Shown: positions 39,834-48,619 of the stretch, piece after piece
How positions within the stretch are numbered: the stretch's first letter is position 1
Layout of the letters: each line of letters opens with the position of its first letter
Source of the DNA: Mycolicibacterium litorale
GTDB lineage: Bacteria; Actinomycetota; Actinomycetes; Mycobacteriales; Mycobacteriaceae
Reading direction: 5' to 3'
Assembly: GCF_010731695.1 (NCBI RefSeq)
Contig: NZ_AP022586.1
Span: 5,022,001 to 5,086,000 of the forward strand
Length of the DNA: 64,000 bases
Position numbers and translations under genes: made by a program
The notes under the pieces: model-generated
Database searches by the model: none
What the model saw: only the letters and a program-made list of their open reading frames with translations
What the model was told of the DNA's origin: nothing

Positions 39834-40778
39834 ATGGCGGGTAACTCGAAACGCCGTGGCGCGGTGCGCAAAGCGGGCACCAAGAAGGGTCCGACCGTCG
39901 GCTCGGGCGGCGTGCGCCGCCGCGGGCTCGAAGGTCGTGGCGCAACACCGCCCGCCCACGAGCGGCCCCACCACCCGGCTGCCAAGCGTGCGGCCAGGGC
40001 GCAGAAGCAGCAGCAGCGGCGCCCCGCCCGTAAGACCGACGAAACCGAACTGGTGTTGGGCCGCAACCCGGTGGTGGAGTGCCTGCGCGCCGAGGTCCCG
40101 GCCAGCGCCCTGTACGTCGCGATGGGCACCGAGGCCGACGAGCGGGTGACCGAGGCCGTCCAGATCGCCGCCGACACCGGCATCCCCATCCTCGAGGTGC
40201 CCCGTCCCGACCTGGACCGTATGAGCAACAACGCCCTGCACCAGGGGTTGGCGCTGCAGGTGCCGCCGTACGACTACGCCCACCCCGACGATCTGCTGGC
40301 GACGGCGAAGGCCGACGGCGCTCCGGCACTGCTGGTCGCGCTCGACAACATCTCCGATCCGCGCAACCTGGGCGCGATCGTGCGTTCGGTGGCGGCGTTC
40401 GGCGGGCACGGGGTGCTGATCCCGCAGCGACGCTCGGCGTCGGTGACCGCGGTCGCGTGGCGTACCAGTGCCGGTGCGGCAGCGCGCCTTCCGGTCGCCC
40501 GGGCCACCAACTTGAACCGCACGCTCAAGAGCTGGGCCGACGCCGGCCTGCAGGTGGTCGGTTTGGACGCCGACGGGGACACCACGCTCGACGAACTGGA
40601 CGGCGCCGGGCCGATGGTGGTGGTCGTGGGCTCCGAGGGCAAGGGGCTGTCGCGCCTGGTGCGCGAGCACTGCGATGCGGTCGTGTCGATCCCGATGGCC
40701 GGACCGACCGAATCGCTCAACGCGTCGGTGGCCGCCGGTGTGGTGCTCGCCGAGATCGCGCGCCAGCGCCGCAGCTGA
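39834..40778 (+). CDS. rlmB: 23S rRNA (guanosine(2251)-2'-O)-methyltransferase RlmB
   Basis: A 314-residue SPOUT (TrmH-type) methyltransferase. A long basic low-complexity N-terminus (about 1-68, rich in Lys, Arg and Gln) precedes the substrate-binding domain. The knotted catalytic domain follows, with [14 protein letters not shown] (motif 1), [12 protein letters not shown] (motif 2) and [18 protein letters not shown] (motif 3). The basic extension is longer than in E. coli RlmB but common in actinobacteria. It follows cysS by two bases, as in Rv3579c. Confidence 0.94.
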   Translation: MAGNSKRRGAVRKAGTKKGPTVGSGGVRRRGLEGRGATPPAHERPHHPAAKRAARAQKQQQRRPARKTDETELVLGRNPVVECLRAEVPASALYVAMGTEADERVTEAVQIAADTGIPILEVPRPDLDRMSNNALHQGLALQVPPYDYAHPDDLLATAKADGAPALLVALDNISDPRNLGAIVRSVAAFGGHGVLIPQRRSASVTAVAWRTSAGAAARLPVARATNLNRTLKSWADAGLQVVGLDADGDTTLDELDGAGPMVVVVGSEGKGLSRLVREHCDAVVSIPMAGPTESLNASVAAGVVLAEIARQRRS

Positions 40779-40802
40779 CTCAACCTTCTGCGTCGAGACG
40801 AC

Positions 40803-40838
40803 GGTTGTTGACCGATTTCGGCCGGAAACCGTCACCAA
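40803..40838. terminator. imperfect hairpin between converging rlmB and the permease gene
   Basis: An interrupted inverted repeat (12 of 16 positions pair) around GGCC, read from about 40803 to 40838, lies between the two convergent stops. It could be a weak bidirectional terminator. Confidence 0.35.
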
Positions 40839-40856
40839 CAGTAGTGTCGGGGCGCA

Positions 40857-42095
40857 CTACGCTCCGATCACCCGGAGCCCCACCCACAGACCGGACACCG
40901 CCGCGACCAGGGTGAGCGGCACCGTGCACAGCCCCACCCCGCTGAACCGCAGCACGCCGGTGGGCACGTCGGCGCGGTGGACGACGTTGCGCCACAACAG
41001 GTTCGCCAAGGATCCGACGTAGGTGAGGTTGGGACCCACGTTGACCCCGATCAGCACGGCCAGCACGGCCGCCGGGCCGGCGACGCTCACCAGAGGCAGC
41101 AGCACGAGGACGGCGGGCAGGTTGTTGACCACGTTGGACAGCACCGCCGCCACGGCCGCGACGCCCAGCAGCGCGACGAAGCCGTCGCCGTCGGGGAGCA
41201 TCGATCGCATCGCCTCGTCGAGGCCGTGGCTCATCACCGCCTCGACCACCACGCCCAGGCACAGCACGAACGCCAGGAATGGCACGTTGGCCGACCGCAC
41301 GATGCCCGCCACGGTGCTGCGGCGCTGCGCCAGCCCCCGGACGCCGAGGACGACCGCACCGCCCAGCGCCGCCCACGCCGGTGACACGTCGAACACCGAG
41401 GTCACCGCGAAACCCGCCAGCGTCAGGCCCAGCACGAAGAGGACGAACATCGGCATCTCGACGGCGGGCAGCGGTTCCGCGGGACGGGGCGCAACAGCGA
41501 GGTCGCGGGCGAAGAGCGCACGCAGCACGACGTATTCGACGAGGATCGAGGCCAGCCACGGCAGGGTCATCAGCGCGGCGAAGTGGGTGAAGGACAGTCC
41601 GGCGGCGGTGAACGCCAGCAGGTTGGTCAGGTTCGACACCGGCAGCAGCAGCGATGCGCTGTTGGCCAGGTGTGCGGTGGCGTAAGCGTGCGGGCCGGCC
41701 GGGATGGCCAACGTGCGGCAGGTGGCCAGCACGACCGGGGTGAGCAGCACGACCGTCGCGTCGAGGCTGAGGATCGCGGTGGTGCCGGTCGCGATGACGA
41801 ACACCACGGCCAGCAGCCGCCTCGGATCGCCCGCCCCCGACCGCGCCATCCAGACGCCGGCGGCGTGGAACAGGCCGGCGTCGTCGCACAGCTGCGCGAG
41901 GACCAGCACCGCCGCGAGGAACCCGACGACCGGCGCGAGCCGCGCCACCTCGGCCGCGGCGTCGTCGACCGAGATCGCTCCGGTCGCGATCAGCAGCCCG
42001 GCGGCGGGCACCGCGACGACCGCCTCGGACCAGCCGCGGGGCCGCACCGACGCGAAGGTGAGCACGGCGGCGAGCAGCACCAGCGCAAGGAACAC
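40857..42095 (-). CDS. ArsB/NhaD-type (SLC13 superfamily) ion permease
   Basis: A 412-residue permease with about eleven transmembrane segments. Repeated motifs LSLDATVVLLTPVV, SNLTNLLAFTAAG and LSNVVNNLPAVLVLLPL, with the later GPNLTYVGSLANLLWR, are typical of ArsB and the ion transporter superfamily. Arsenite export is the usual annotation (Rv3578, arsB2), but no arsenic genes are nearby, so the substrate is open. The GTG start lies 12 bases after the metallo-hydrolase stop. It may be the last gene of a run beginning with mrf. Confidence 0.82.
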   Translation of the reverse strand: MFLALVLLAAVLTFASVRPRGWSEAVVAVPAAGLLIATGAISVDDAAAEVARLAPVVGFLAAVLVLAQLCDDAGLFHAAGVWMARSGAGDPRRLLAVVFVIATGTTAILSLDATVVLLTPVVLATCRTLAIPAGPHAYATAHLANSASLLLPVSNLTNLLAFTAAGLSFTHFAALMTLPWLASILVEYVVLRALFARDLAVAPRPAEPLPAVEMPMFVLFVLGLTLAGFAVTSVFDVSPAWAALGGAVVLGVRGLAQRRSTVAGIVRSANVPFLAFVLCLGVVVEAVMSHGLDEAMRSMLPDGDGFVALLGVAAVAAVLSNVVNNLPAVLVLLPLVSVAGPAAVLAVLIGVNVGPNLTYVGSLANLLWRNVVHRADVPTGVLRFSGVGLCTVPLTLVAAVSGLWVGLRVIGA

Positions 42096-42107
42096 CGAGG
42101 GTCCCCG

Positions 42108-43028
42108 TCAGCGCCAGGGGTCGTCGGACTGCCACAGCACGGGCAGATGCAGCGCGACGCCGTCCTCGTCGGCGAGGCCGGTCAGCACCCGCATCGTGGC
42201 GTCGAGGTCGTCGGCCACGTACGGCAGGGCGCGCAGCGGCTCGTGCAGCGGCCGGAAGAAGTCGTCCCAGTGGATCAGCACCACGCGGCGGGCGCCGACC
42301 GCGCGGACGGTCTCCGTCCAGTACTCCCGCAGATAGCTTTCGGGTTGCCGCCCGAGCTGCCCGACACCGAGGTAGACCGCGTCGGCGTGCCTGCCGCTGA
42401 GCGCGCCGGGGACGAACCCCGCGCTGCCGACGATCAGCAGGGTGCGCGCGGTCGGCCGGTGACGCAGCAGGAGCGACCACGCCTCACCGCAGCGGTAGGC
42501 CGACGCCCTGACCGGTGGGGTGACGGGCCGCTCGATCGCCCCCGGGAAGCGATCCGGCGGGCAGTGTCCGGAGTCGACCAGGGTGAGGTCGTAGGCGCCG
42601 AGGGTGACGGTGTCCCCGGAAACCACCGTGTGCACCCGATTCTCCGGCAGACCGTGGCCGCGCCCGAGGTGTGCGGCCGAGGCGCCGCCGACGAGCACGG
42701 CGCCGGTGCGGTCGGCGACGAGCGCGGAGTCGAGCGCGTGGTCGAAGTGGGTGTGGACCGGCAGCACCGCGTCGAGCCGGTCGACGCGCAGACGTGACAG
42801 GCAGCCGTCGACCCGTGGTGGCGACGGGGCGACGCGGCCCAGTGCGACCTGCAGCAGGCCGGGGCGGGAGAAGAAGCCGTCGGTCAGCACCGCCGACGAA
42901 CCGTCGTCGATCAGCAGGGTGGTGACGCCGGCCCAGGTCACGGTGAGGGTGGAGTCCGCGGTGGCGGCGGGTGCGTCGAACCATCGCCCGTGGTCCCGTA
43001 GATCGGGCCGGCCGGCTCGCACGCGCAT
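42108..43028 (-). CDS. MBL-fold metallo-hydrolase (Rv3577 type)
   Basis: A 306-residue metallo-beta-lactamase-fold hydrolase. The metal-binding HxHxDH motif appears as HTHFDH (in VLPVHTHFDHALDS), with later ligands in DSGHCPPD and LIHWDDFF. The substrate is unknown; the group includes N-acyl phosphatidylethanolamine phospholipase-like and lactonase-like enzymes. It starts nine bases after rpmE2 and precedes the permease by 12 bases, so it may be transcribed from the zinc-controlled mrf promoter. Confidence 0.82.
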   Translation of the reverse strand: MRVRAGRPDLRDHGRWFDAPAATADSTLTVTWAGVTTLLIDDGSSAVLTDGFFSRPGLLQVALGRVAPSPPRVDGCLSRLRVDRLDAVLPVHTHFDHALDSALVADRTGAVLVGGASAAHLGRGHGLPENRVHTVVSGDTVTLGAYDLTLVDSGHCPPDRFPGAIERPVTPPVRASAYRCGEAWSLLLRHRPTARTLLIVGSAGFVPGALSGRHADAVYLGVGQLGRQPESYLREYWTETVRAVGARRVVLIHWDDFFRPLHEPLRALPYVADDLDATMRVLTGLADEDGVALHLPVLWQSDDPWR

Positions 43029-43037
43029 CCGCCCACT

Positions 43038-43307
43038 CTAGGCGCGACCTCCCGCGGTCCTGCCGTAGCGGCGATGGAACTTCTCGACCTGACCGGCAGT
43101 GTCGAGGGTGCGCCGCGATCCCGTCCAGAACGGGTGCGACGCCGCGCTCACGTCGACGACGACCAGGGGATAGGTGCGGACTCCGTCGGGGGTCTCCCAC
43201 TCGATCGTTCTGGAACTGGTGATGGTCGACCGGGTCAGGAAGGCATCACCGGTCAGCGCGTCCTGGAACACCACCGGGTGGTAGTCGGGGTGGATGCCGG
43301 GCTTCAT
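43038..43307 (-). CDS. rpmE2: type B 50S ribosomal protein L31, zinc-independent
   Basis: An 89-residue L31 of the C- (cysteine-free) type, with [16 protein letters not shown] at the start and HPFWTGSRR in the middle. It has no cysteine, so it cannot bind the zinc that normal L31 carries. Such paralogues replace the zinc form when zinc is scarce. The ATG overlaps the mrf stop (ATGA) and has an AAGGAGA ribosome binding site. It is the second gene of the mrf transcript. Confidence 0.95.
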   Translation of the reverse strand: MKPGIHPDYHPVVFQDALTGDAFLTRSTITSSRTIEWETPDGVRTYPLVVVDVSAASHPFWTGSRRTLDTAGQVEKFHRRYGRTAGGRA

Positions 43308-44497
43308 CGTCGATCTCCTTCTCCGCGTAGCGAGTTGGTGGGGGCGGTCTCGTCGAGCTGGTCGCACGGATCTTCGTGCCAGTCGCCGAACGGGTCGTCG
43401 TACGCGGTCCACGTCTCGGGCCGGGCCAGCTCGTCGTCGGTCAGCAGCGCACGCGACAGCACGCGCTCGACAGCCTTCGGCTCGGCGCCGCACACCAGGA
43501 CGGTCAGCGCGATGTGGCGGTCGCCGAAGCGCTGATCCCACTGCAGCGCCGCGAGTGCGACGCGTTCCGGTGCGGCATAGGCCCTCTGGTGCTGGTCCAT
43601 GGCCGCGAGCCACCGACCGGCGTGGCCGACGTGCAGACCGCCGCCTGCCGATTCGATCCACACGACCGCATCGGGCTGGCTGGCCAGCCAGGCACGGCCG
43701 CGGATGCGCACCACGCCGTCGAGGAGGTCGTCGATCGCCTGATGGAGGCGCTCGGGGTGGAACGGGCGGGCGGCGTTGAACTCGACGATCGTCACGTCGC
43801 CGTCGGCGCGCAGCGGCGGTTCGCCGGCCAGCAGCGCATCGTGCGGGTTGTGCCCACGTCCGCGCCGCGCATCGGGTTCGAGGTTGGCCAGGGCGGTGGC
43901 GAGTCGGTCCGTGCCGACGGTGATCCGCGCCCGCGGTGAAAGCCGGCGCAGCACGGCCAGCGTCCGACGGTCCGGTTCGGTGAGTACCAGCACGTCGGCG
44001 AATTCGGCCTGGCCGACGACCACCTGGGCGACGGTGCGGTTGTCGTCGAGGTCGTCGTCACCGAGCGCCTGGGCGAGCCAGACGGCGACGTCCACGGTCG
44101 TCACCACCGCTTCGATGGACACGTCGCGGGCGGCCGGTCCGTCGATGTGACCGGGGCCCACGTGGACCGCGACGTTGTCGATCGCCCAGCACACGGGTTC
44201 CGGTTCGAGCCAGGGTGCGAGCTGCACGACGATACGGGTGACGTCGTCGCGGTGGTGCAGCAGGCGCAGCAGTACCAGCAGGTCGTTGCGCGTCGTGCAG
44301 CCCACGCATCCCTTGGTGAGTTCCAGCGGCCATTCCGAGATGAGTGTCCGGCCGTCGCGCTGGGTGGCGACGGTGCGGACCACCACCTGACCGTCGAAGC
44401 GGTGGCTGATCACCACGGTCCCGGGGGCCGCCATCAGGACGTCGCACACCGCGTTCGACTGACCCTGCCCGGCAACGACGATCACCGGAGTCCGCAT
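43304..44497 (-). CDS. mrf: CobW-family GTPase, ribosome hibernation factor-recruiting MRF type
   Basis: A 397-residue member of the CobW/COG0523 family. In M. smegmatis the related Mrf sits with cysteine-free ribosomal proteins and recruits hibernation factor Mpy to ribosomes under zinc starvation (established knowledge). The metal motif CxxC is kept (C64 and C67, [10 protein letters not shown]). The C-terminal CobW_C domain is complete, with [10 protein letters not shown] and [11 protein letters not shown]. The P-loop is unusual: AGQGQSNAV at 9-17 replaces the GxxGxGKT motif. RBS GGGAGGAAG precedes the ATG. Zur-like boxes lie upstream. Confidence 0.88.
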   Translation of the reverse strand: MRTPVIVVAGQGQSNAVCDVLMAAPGTVVISHRFDGQVVVRTVATQRDGRTLISEWPLELTKGCVGCTTRNDLLVLLRLLHHRDDVTRIVVQLAPWLEPEPVCWAIDNVAVHVGPGHIDGPAARDVSIEAVVTTVDVAVWLAQALGDDDLDDNRTVAQVVVGQAEFADVLVLTEPDRRTLAVLRRLSPRARITVGTDRLATALANLEPDARRGRGHNPHDALLAGEPPLRADGDVTIVEFNAARPFHPERLHQAIDDLLDGVVRIRGRAWLASQPDAVVWIESAGGGLHVGHAGRWLAAMDQHQRAYAAPERVALAALQWDQRFGDRHIALTVLVCGAEPKAVERVLSRALLTDDELARPETWTAYDDPFGDWHEDPCDQLDETAPTNSLRGEGDRR

Positions 44498-44513
44498 CGC
44501 TTCCTCCCACTGT

Positions 44514-44528
44514 TGAGAATCATTTTCA
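44514..44528. promoter_or_regulatory. candidate Zur box 1 (mrf side)
   Basis: TGAGAATCATTTTCA matches 13 or more of 15 positions of the mycobacterial Zur consensus TGAAAATGATTTTCA as I remember it. It lies 17 bases before the mrf start, over the expected mrf promoter or leader. Confidence 0.7.
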
Positions 44529-44568
44529 ATAACCGGCTGCCTACGCTACAGTCCCGATCGAGCGTTGT

Positions 44569-44583
44569 CGAAAACCGTTTTCA
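44569..44583. promoter_or_regulatory. candidate Zur box 2 (rpmB side)
   Basis: CGAAAACCGTTTTCA has the palindromic core GAAAAC-C-GTTTTC and matches 11 of 15 consensus positions. It lies 20 bases before the rpmB start and downstream of possible -10 hexamers TACGCT/TACAGT (44542-44552). Confidence 0.65.
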
Positions 44584-44603
44584 ATTACTTCGGGAGGAAC
44601 CTC

Positions 44604-44840
44604 ATGTCCGCGCACTGCCAGGTCACCGGCCGCTCGCCCGGCTTCGGTAATCGGGTGTCGCATTCGCACCGTCGTACGCGACGGCGCTGGGACCCCAACA
44701 TCCAGACCAAGACCTACTACGTGCCGTCCGAAGGCCGGCGGGTCACGCTGCGCGTGAGCGCCAAGGGGATCAAGGTGATCGATCGCGACGGCATCGACGC
44801 CGTGGTGGCGCGCATCCGCCGAAAGGGCGTGAAGATCTGA
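44604..44840 (+). CDS. rpmB: 50S ribosomal protein L28, zinc-independent type
   Basis: A 78-residue L28 beginning [24 protein letters not shown]. It has one cysteine and no CxxC pair, unlike the zinc-binding mycobacterial L28, and is extended at the C-terminus (IRRKGVKI). RBS GGGAGGAA precedes the ATG. It is the first gene of rpmB-rpmG-rpsN-rpsR, all overlapping or nearly so, behind Zur-like box 2. Confidence 0.94.
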   Translation: MSAHCQVTGRSPGFGNRVSHSHRRTRRRWDPNIQTKTYYVPSEGRRVTLRVSAKGIKVIDRDGIDAVVARIRRKGVKI

Positions 44841-45004
44841 TGGCGCGCAACGAGATCCGCCCGATCGTCAAGCTCAAGTCCACCGCGGGAACCGGGTACA
44901 CCTACGTCACCCGCAAGAACCGCCGCAACGATCCGGACCGTCTGGTGCTGAAGAAGTACGACCCCGTGGTGCGGCGCCATGTCGACTTCCGCGAGGAACG
45001 CTGA
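44840..45004 (+). CDS. rpmG: 50S ribosomal protein L33, zinc-independent type
   Basis: A 54-residue L33 starting [20 protein letters not shown] and ending HVDFREER. It contains no cysteine, whereas zinc-type L33 has two CxxC motifs. Its ATG overlaps the rpmB stop (TGATG) and its stop overlaps the rpsN start in the same way, so the genes are translationally coupled. Confidence 0.93.
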   Translation: MARNEIRPIVKLKSTAGTGYTYVTRKNRRNDPDRLVLKKYDPVVRRHVDFREER

Positions 45005-45309
45005 TGGCGACGAAGGGCAAGATCGCCCGCAACGAGCACCGGCGGCGGCTGGTCGCACGGCACGCCGAACACCGCGCCGAACTCAAAGACGTCATCCGCA
45101 GACCGTCGTCGTCCGCGGCGGAGAAGGCCGCCGCGATGGCTGCGCTGCAACGGCTTCCTCGAGATGCCAGTCCGGTACGGCTGCGCAACCGCGATTCCGT
45201 CGACGGCCGTCCGCGCGGGCACCTGCGCAAGTTCGGGCTGTCCCGCGTCCGGGTCCGTGAGATGGCGCACCGCGGTGAGTTGCCCGGTGTGCGGAAAGCG
45301 AGTTGGTGA
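45004..45309 (+). CDS. rpsN: 30S ribosomal protein S14, zinc-independent type
   Basis: A 101-residue S14 of the long cysteine-free type; the zinc-type S14 of mycobacteria is about 61 residues with two CxxC motifs. [21 protein letters not shown] and the terminal [11 protein letters not shown] (the first shown for residues around 61-81) are family features. It overlaps rpmG by TGATG and is followed by rpsR after four bases. Confidence 0.94.
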   Translation: MATKGKIARNEHRRRLVARHAEHRAELKDVIRRPSSSAAEKAAAMAALQRLPRDASPVRLRNRDSVDGRPRGHLRKFGLSRVRVREMAHRGELPGVRKASW

Positions 45310-45313
45310 GTCG

Positions 45314-45574
45314 ATGGCTAAGAAGAGGGCACCGAAACGACGGACGCCGCTCAAGGAACCGGTGCGGCAGAAGCGCAATCCCCTCACCGCGCGCGGGGTG
45401 ACGACGATCGACTACAAGGACACCGCGCTGCTGCGCACCTTCATCTCGGAGCGCGGCAAGATCCGGTCCCGCCGGGTGACCGGCCTGACGCCCCAGCAGC
45501 AACGGCAGGTCGCGGTGGCGATTCGCAACGCCAGGGAGATGGCGTTGTTGCCGTTCGTCGAGGATCGTCGCTAG
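45314..45574 (+). CDS. rpsR: 30S ribosomal protein S18, zinc-independent type
   Basis: An 86-residue S18 paralogue without cysteines. [19 protein letters not shown] and [18 protein letters not shown] are the conserved core contacting S6 and rRNA. It is the last gene of the alternative ribosomal protein operon. Its stop overlaps the end of the convergent MFS gene by four bases. It corresponds to the RpsR2 type. Confidence 0.94.
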   Translation: MAKKRAPKRRTPLKEPVRQKRNPLTARGVTTIDYKDTALLRTFISERGKIRSRRVTGLTPQQQRQVAVAIRNAREMALLPFVEDRR

Positions 45575-46782
45575 GCGGGCTGGGCGGCCGAGGCCCGGGC
45601 GCTGCGCACCCCCGCGGCCGCGGCGCCGAGGCAGGCCAGCGCGACGGCGCAGGCGAACCACGGGAACACCACCACGAGCTCCCAGCGCGTCGCGGCCCAG
45701 CCGGCCAGCAGGGTCGGCACCGCCATCGCCGAATAGGCCAGCAGGTAGAACGCCGACATGGTCTCGCCGCGCTTACCCGCGGGCACGACGTCGGACAGGT
45801 GGCGCAACGATCCGCCGAACCCCAGCCCGAACGTCGCGCCGAGCAGGGCCGCCGCCACGAACACCAGCTGCCAGTGGTGGGCCAGCAGCACCGGGATCGT
45901 GACGAGCAGCGCGATCGCCATGCCGAGGTCGCCGATGACGGCGGAGTGGCGGGCGGGCACGCGGGTGGCCGCGAGTTGGGCCAGCGCCGCCGCGAACGCC
46001 GTCGTGCCGACCACGGCGCCGCCGAAGACGAGGTTGTCGATGTGCGTCTGGCGGGCCGCCAGCGAGGGGTAGAGCGACAGCAGCACACCGAGCACCGACC
46101 AGGACGCCATCGCGCCCAGCGCGGAGAACCAGAAGTCGCGCCGGATCTCCTGCGGCACGGCGGGTCTGGCCAACCGGATGCGGCCCCGGGTGCGGGCGGT
46201 GTGCGGTTCGCGCAGCGCGACGAGTCCGGTGCCGACGATCAGGCAGAGCACCGCGACGACGGCATACGGGGTGCGCAGCGGATGCGGTGCGTACTGGGCC
46301 AGCAGGGCGGACCCGAGGATCGCGACCGTCATCCCGATGTTGAAGCTCACGCCGGACAGCTGGCCGGTGCGCACGCCGTGATGGGGTCGCAGGTCAAGAA
46401 GTGCGGCGGCGCCCGCGACGACGATCGAGCCCACCGCGGCGCCGTGGATGGCGCGCGCGAGCAGCAGCAGCGCCATGCTGTCGGCGATCAGGAATACGCC
46501 GAGCCCGACCATCAGCGCGATCAACGCCGCGATGAGCACCGGCTTGCGGCCGACGACGTCGGATATCCGGCCGGACACCAGCACCGCGCCGAGCGCGGCG
46601 ACGGCGTAGACCGCGAAGATCATCGTCGTCGCCAGCGGGGACAGGTGCCAGTTCGCCTCGTAGAGGCCGTACAGCGGGGCGGGCACGCCGGATACGCCGA
46701 GCGCTACCCCGCTCAGCACGAGCAGCAGGGGATAGGCCCACCGTTGCGTCTCGTCACCGATTGAACGGTCGAATGCCACCAT
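45571..46782 (-). CDS. MFS transporter
   Basis: A 403-residue major facilitator with twelve predicted transmembrane segments. The loop 2-3 motif appears as [13 protein letters not shown], characteristic of drug/proton antiporters, and the equivalent second-half loop is PAGKRGE. The substrate is unknown; it is likely an exporter. The ATG at 46782 follows GGGAAGG. It is divergent from an ArsR-type regulator gene, with two operator-like repeats between them, so the regulator probably controls it. Confidence 0.87.
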   Translation of the reverse strand: MVAFDRSIGDETQRWAYPLLLVLSGVALGVSGVPAPLYGLYEANWHLSPLATTMIFAVYAVAALGAVLVSGRISDVVGRKPVLIAALIALMVGLGVFLIADSMALLLLARAIHGAAVGSIVVAGAAALLDLRPHHGVRTGQLSGVSFNIGMTVAILGSALLAQYAPHPLRTPYAVVAVLCLIVGTGLVALREPHTARTRGRIRLARPAVPQEIRRDFWFSALGAMASWSVLGVLLSLYPSLAARQTHIDNLVFGGAVVGTTAFAAALAQLAATRVPARHSAVIGDLGMAIALLVTIPVLLAHHWQLVFVAAALLGATFGLGFGGSLRHLSDVVPAGKRGETMSAFYLLAYSAMAVPTLLAGWAATRWELVVVFPWFACAVALACLGAAAAGVRSARASAAQPA

Positions 46783-46801
46783 CACAGCCTTCCCGGGGTA
46801 G

Positions 46802-46856
46802 GTTTGACGGACATCGAACCCAACCGAGAGTACGCTGGGTTTGACGGACATCAAAC
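46802..46856. promoter_or_regulatory. paired operator repeats between the MFS and ArsR genes
   Basis: Two near-identical 18-base palindromic sites occur at 46802-46819 and 46839-46856. The second, GTTTGACGGACATCAAAC, is a perfect six-base inverted repeat with a six-base spacer; the first has one mismatch. Centres are 37 bases apart. They probably bind the adjacent ArsR-type regulator. Confidence 0.65.
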
Positions 46857-46878
46857 TTGCGTGGTGAAGGACACTCTG

Positions 46879-47202
46879 ATGGCGGACGACACGCTGACCG
46901 CCGCCCCGGTCGGCTCTGTTCAGCAGGTGCTCGGGGCGCTTCACGACCCCGTCCGCCTCGAGGTCGTCCGGCGGCTGCACAACGCGGGCACCGCGATGCA
47001 GTGCGGTGCGCTCTACGACGGCATCAACAAGTCGACGGCCACCCACCACTTCAAGATCCTGCGCGAGGCCGGTGTCACCGAGCGGTTGGTGATCGACGGG
47101 CTGACCTATCAGCGGCTCCGTCGTGACGAGGTGGAGGCCGCGATGCCGGGGCTACTCGACAGCGTGGTGGCGAGCGCGAATCGGCAGGCCGGCGCTAGCT
47201 GA
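46879..47202 (+). CDS. ArsR-type winged helix-turn-helix regulator
   Basis: A 107-residue repressor-like protein. The winged helix covers about 14-90, with NKSTATHHFKILREAGV as the recognition helix region. The only cysteine (MQCGALYD) makes a classical cysteine metal site unlikely, so the ligand may be organic. The ATG at 46879 follows GAAGGA by seven bases; GTG codons at 46861 and 46864 are alternatives. It is divergent from the MFS gene and ends inside the convergent pxpA gene (8-base overlap). Confidence 0.86.
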   Translation: MADDTLTAAPVGSVQQVLGALHDPVRLEVVRRLHNAGTAMQCGALYDGINKSTATHHFKILREAGVTERLVIDGLTYQRLRRDEVEAAMPGLLDSVVASANRQAGAS

Positions 47203-47959
47203 ACGGGGCTAGGGCGACGCCCTCGGCGGTCAACCGGTCCCGCACGGCGGTGGCGATCTGCACCGCTCCGGGCGAATCCCCATGCACGCACACTGAATTC
47301 ACCGAGATGTCGATCGTCGACCCGTCGATCGCGGTGACGTTCCCGGCGGTCACCATCGAGATGACACGGTCGGCGATCTGCTCGACGTCGTGGAGCACCG
47401 CACCGGGTTCGCGTCGCGAGACCAGTTGTCCGTCCGGCTGATACGCCCGGTCGGCGAACGCCTCGGCGACGGTCCGCAGGCCCAGTTCCGCCGCTTCGGC
47501 GAAGAACACCGAACCCGACAGCCCCAGCACCGGCAGCCCCGGGTCCACCGCGTGCACCGCGGCCGCCACCGCCCGCGCCTGGTCGCGGTTGGTGACGATC
47601 GAGTTGTACAGAGCGCCATGAGGTTTGACGTAGGAGACGGCAGAGCCCGCCGCTTCGGCCAGCGCCGAGAGCGCCCCGATCTGATACATCACGTCGGCGG
47701 TCAGATCCTCGGGGGTGGCGTCGATGAACCGCCTGCCGAAGCCGGCGAGATCCCGGTAGCTGACCTGCGCGCCGATGCGCACGCCGCGGGCGGCGGCGGC
47801 CCGGCACACCCTGGCCAGGCCGGCCGGGTCGCCGGCGTGGAATCCGCACGCCACGTTGGCCGAGGTGACGATCTCCAGCATCGCGTCGTCGTCGCCGAGC
47901 GTCCACACGCCGAAACCCTCACCGAGGTCGGCGTTGAGGTCGACGGCTGCTCCGGACAC
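47195..47959 (-). CDS. pxpA: LamB/YcsF family protein, 5-oxoprolinase subunit PxpA
   Basis: A 254-residue protein with VDLNADLGEGFG at the start, ANVACGFHAGDP, and VKPHGALYN, all typical of PxpA. With PxpB and PxpC it hydrolyses 5-oxoproline to glutamate using ATP. No pxpB or pxpC is in this window, so it either works with partners elsewhere or has another role. The GTG start lies 10 bases after the aztA stop on the same strand, so it is probably expressed with the zinc transporter ATPase. Confidence 0.9.
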   Translation of the reverse strand: MSGAAVDLNADLGEGFGVWTLGDDDAMLEIVTSANVACGFHAGDPAGLARVCRAAAARGVRIGAQVSYRDLAGFGRRFIDATPEDLTADVMYQIGALSALAEAAGSAVSYVKPHGALYNSIVTNRDQARAVAAAVHAVDPGLPVLGLSGSVFFAEAAELGLRTVAEAFADRAYQPDGQLVSRREPGAVLHDVEQIADRVISMVTAGNVTAIDGSTIDISVNSVCVHGDSPGAVQIATAVRDRLTAEGVALAPFS

Positions 47960-47969
47960 GTCGCCCAGC

Positions 47970-48611
47970 CTAGTGCCGGATCGACGCGTCGAGATCGACG
48001 CGGTGATCGGCCGCGCTGACCACCCCGGCGTCGTGGGTGGCGGCCACCACCGTCGTCCCCGCCGCGGCGAACCGGCGCAGGTGGCCGATCACCATGGCGC
48101 CGGCCGCGTTGTCGAGCCCGGTGGTCGGCTCGTCGAGCAGCAGCAGCGGCGCCTGCTGGGCGAAGGCCTGGGCGAGCAGCACCCGCTGGCGCTGCCCGCC
48201 GGACAGTTCGCCCAGGCTTCGATGCCGCAGCGCGGTCAGTCCGAACTCCTCGAGCCACTGGTCGACCACGGCGTGATCGGCACGGGTCGGGCGCCGCAGC
48301 AGGCCCAGTCGCCGCCACCGGCCCATCATCACCGCCTCCGCGGCGGTGATGGGGAACGTGTCGGTGACGTGGCTGCGCTGGACGGCGAGCGCGACGTTTG
48401 CGGTGCCCGTCTCGACCGTGCCCCGGACCGGCCGAAGCACACCGGCGAGCAGTCCCAGCAGCGTCGACTTCCCCGCACCGTTCGATCCGGTGACCGCGGT
48501 CAGCGCACCCGGAGTGATCGACACGTCGAGATCCCGGAACACCTCGGTGGCGGGGTAGCCGAACGCGATCCCGCGCACGGCGATCGCGGTTCTCGGCGGC
48601 GCCGCCGTCAT
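47970..48611 (-). CDS. aztA: zinc ABC transporter ATP-binding protein AztA
   Basis: A 213-residue ABC ATPase. Walker A is GSNGAGKS (about residue 40), the signature is LGELSGGQRQR, and Walker B is LLLLDEPTTGLD. Its divergent partner encodes a ZnuB-type permease, and AztC and AztD genes follow, which identifies the AztABCD-type zinc importer first described in Paracoccus. The ATG at 48611 lies eight bases from a strong Zur-like box. pxpA follows it. Confidence 0.88.
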   Translation of the reverse strand: MTAAPPRTAIAVRGIAFGYPATEVFRDLDVSITPGALTAVTGSNGAGKSTLLGLLAGVLRPVRGTVETGTANVALAVQRSHVTDTFPITAAEAVMMGRWRRLGLLRRPTRADHAVVDQWLEEFGLTALRHRSLGELSGGQRQRVLLAQAFAQQAPLLLLDEPTTGLDNAAGAMVIGHLRRFAAAGTTVVAATHDAGVVSAADHRVDLDASIRH

Positions 48612-48619
48612 CCGTCTGT

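Noticed and set aside
40857..42095. Arsenic resistance operon
   Set aside because: The permease resembles ArsB, but no arsenate reductase or arsenic-type regulator lies beside it. The ArsR-type gene at 46879 is 5 kb away and has only one cysteine.
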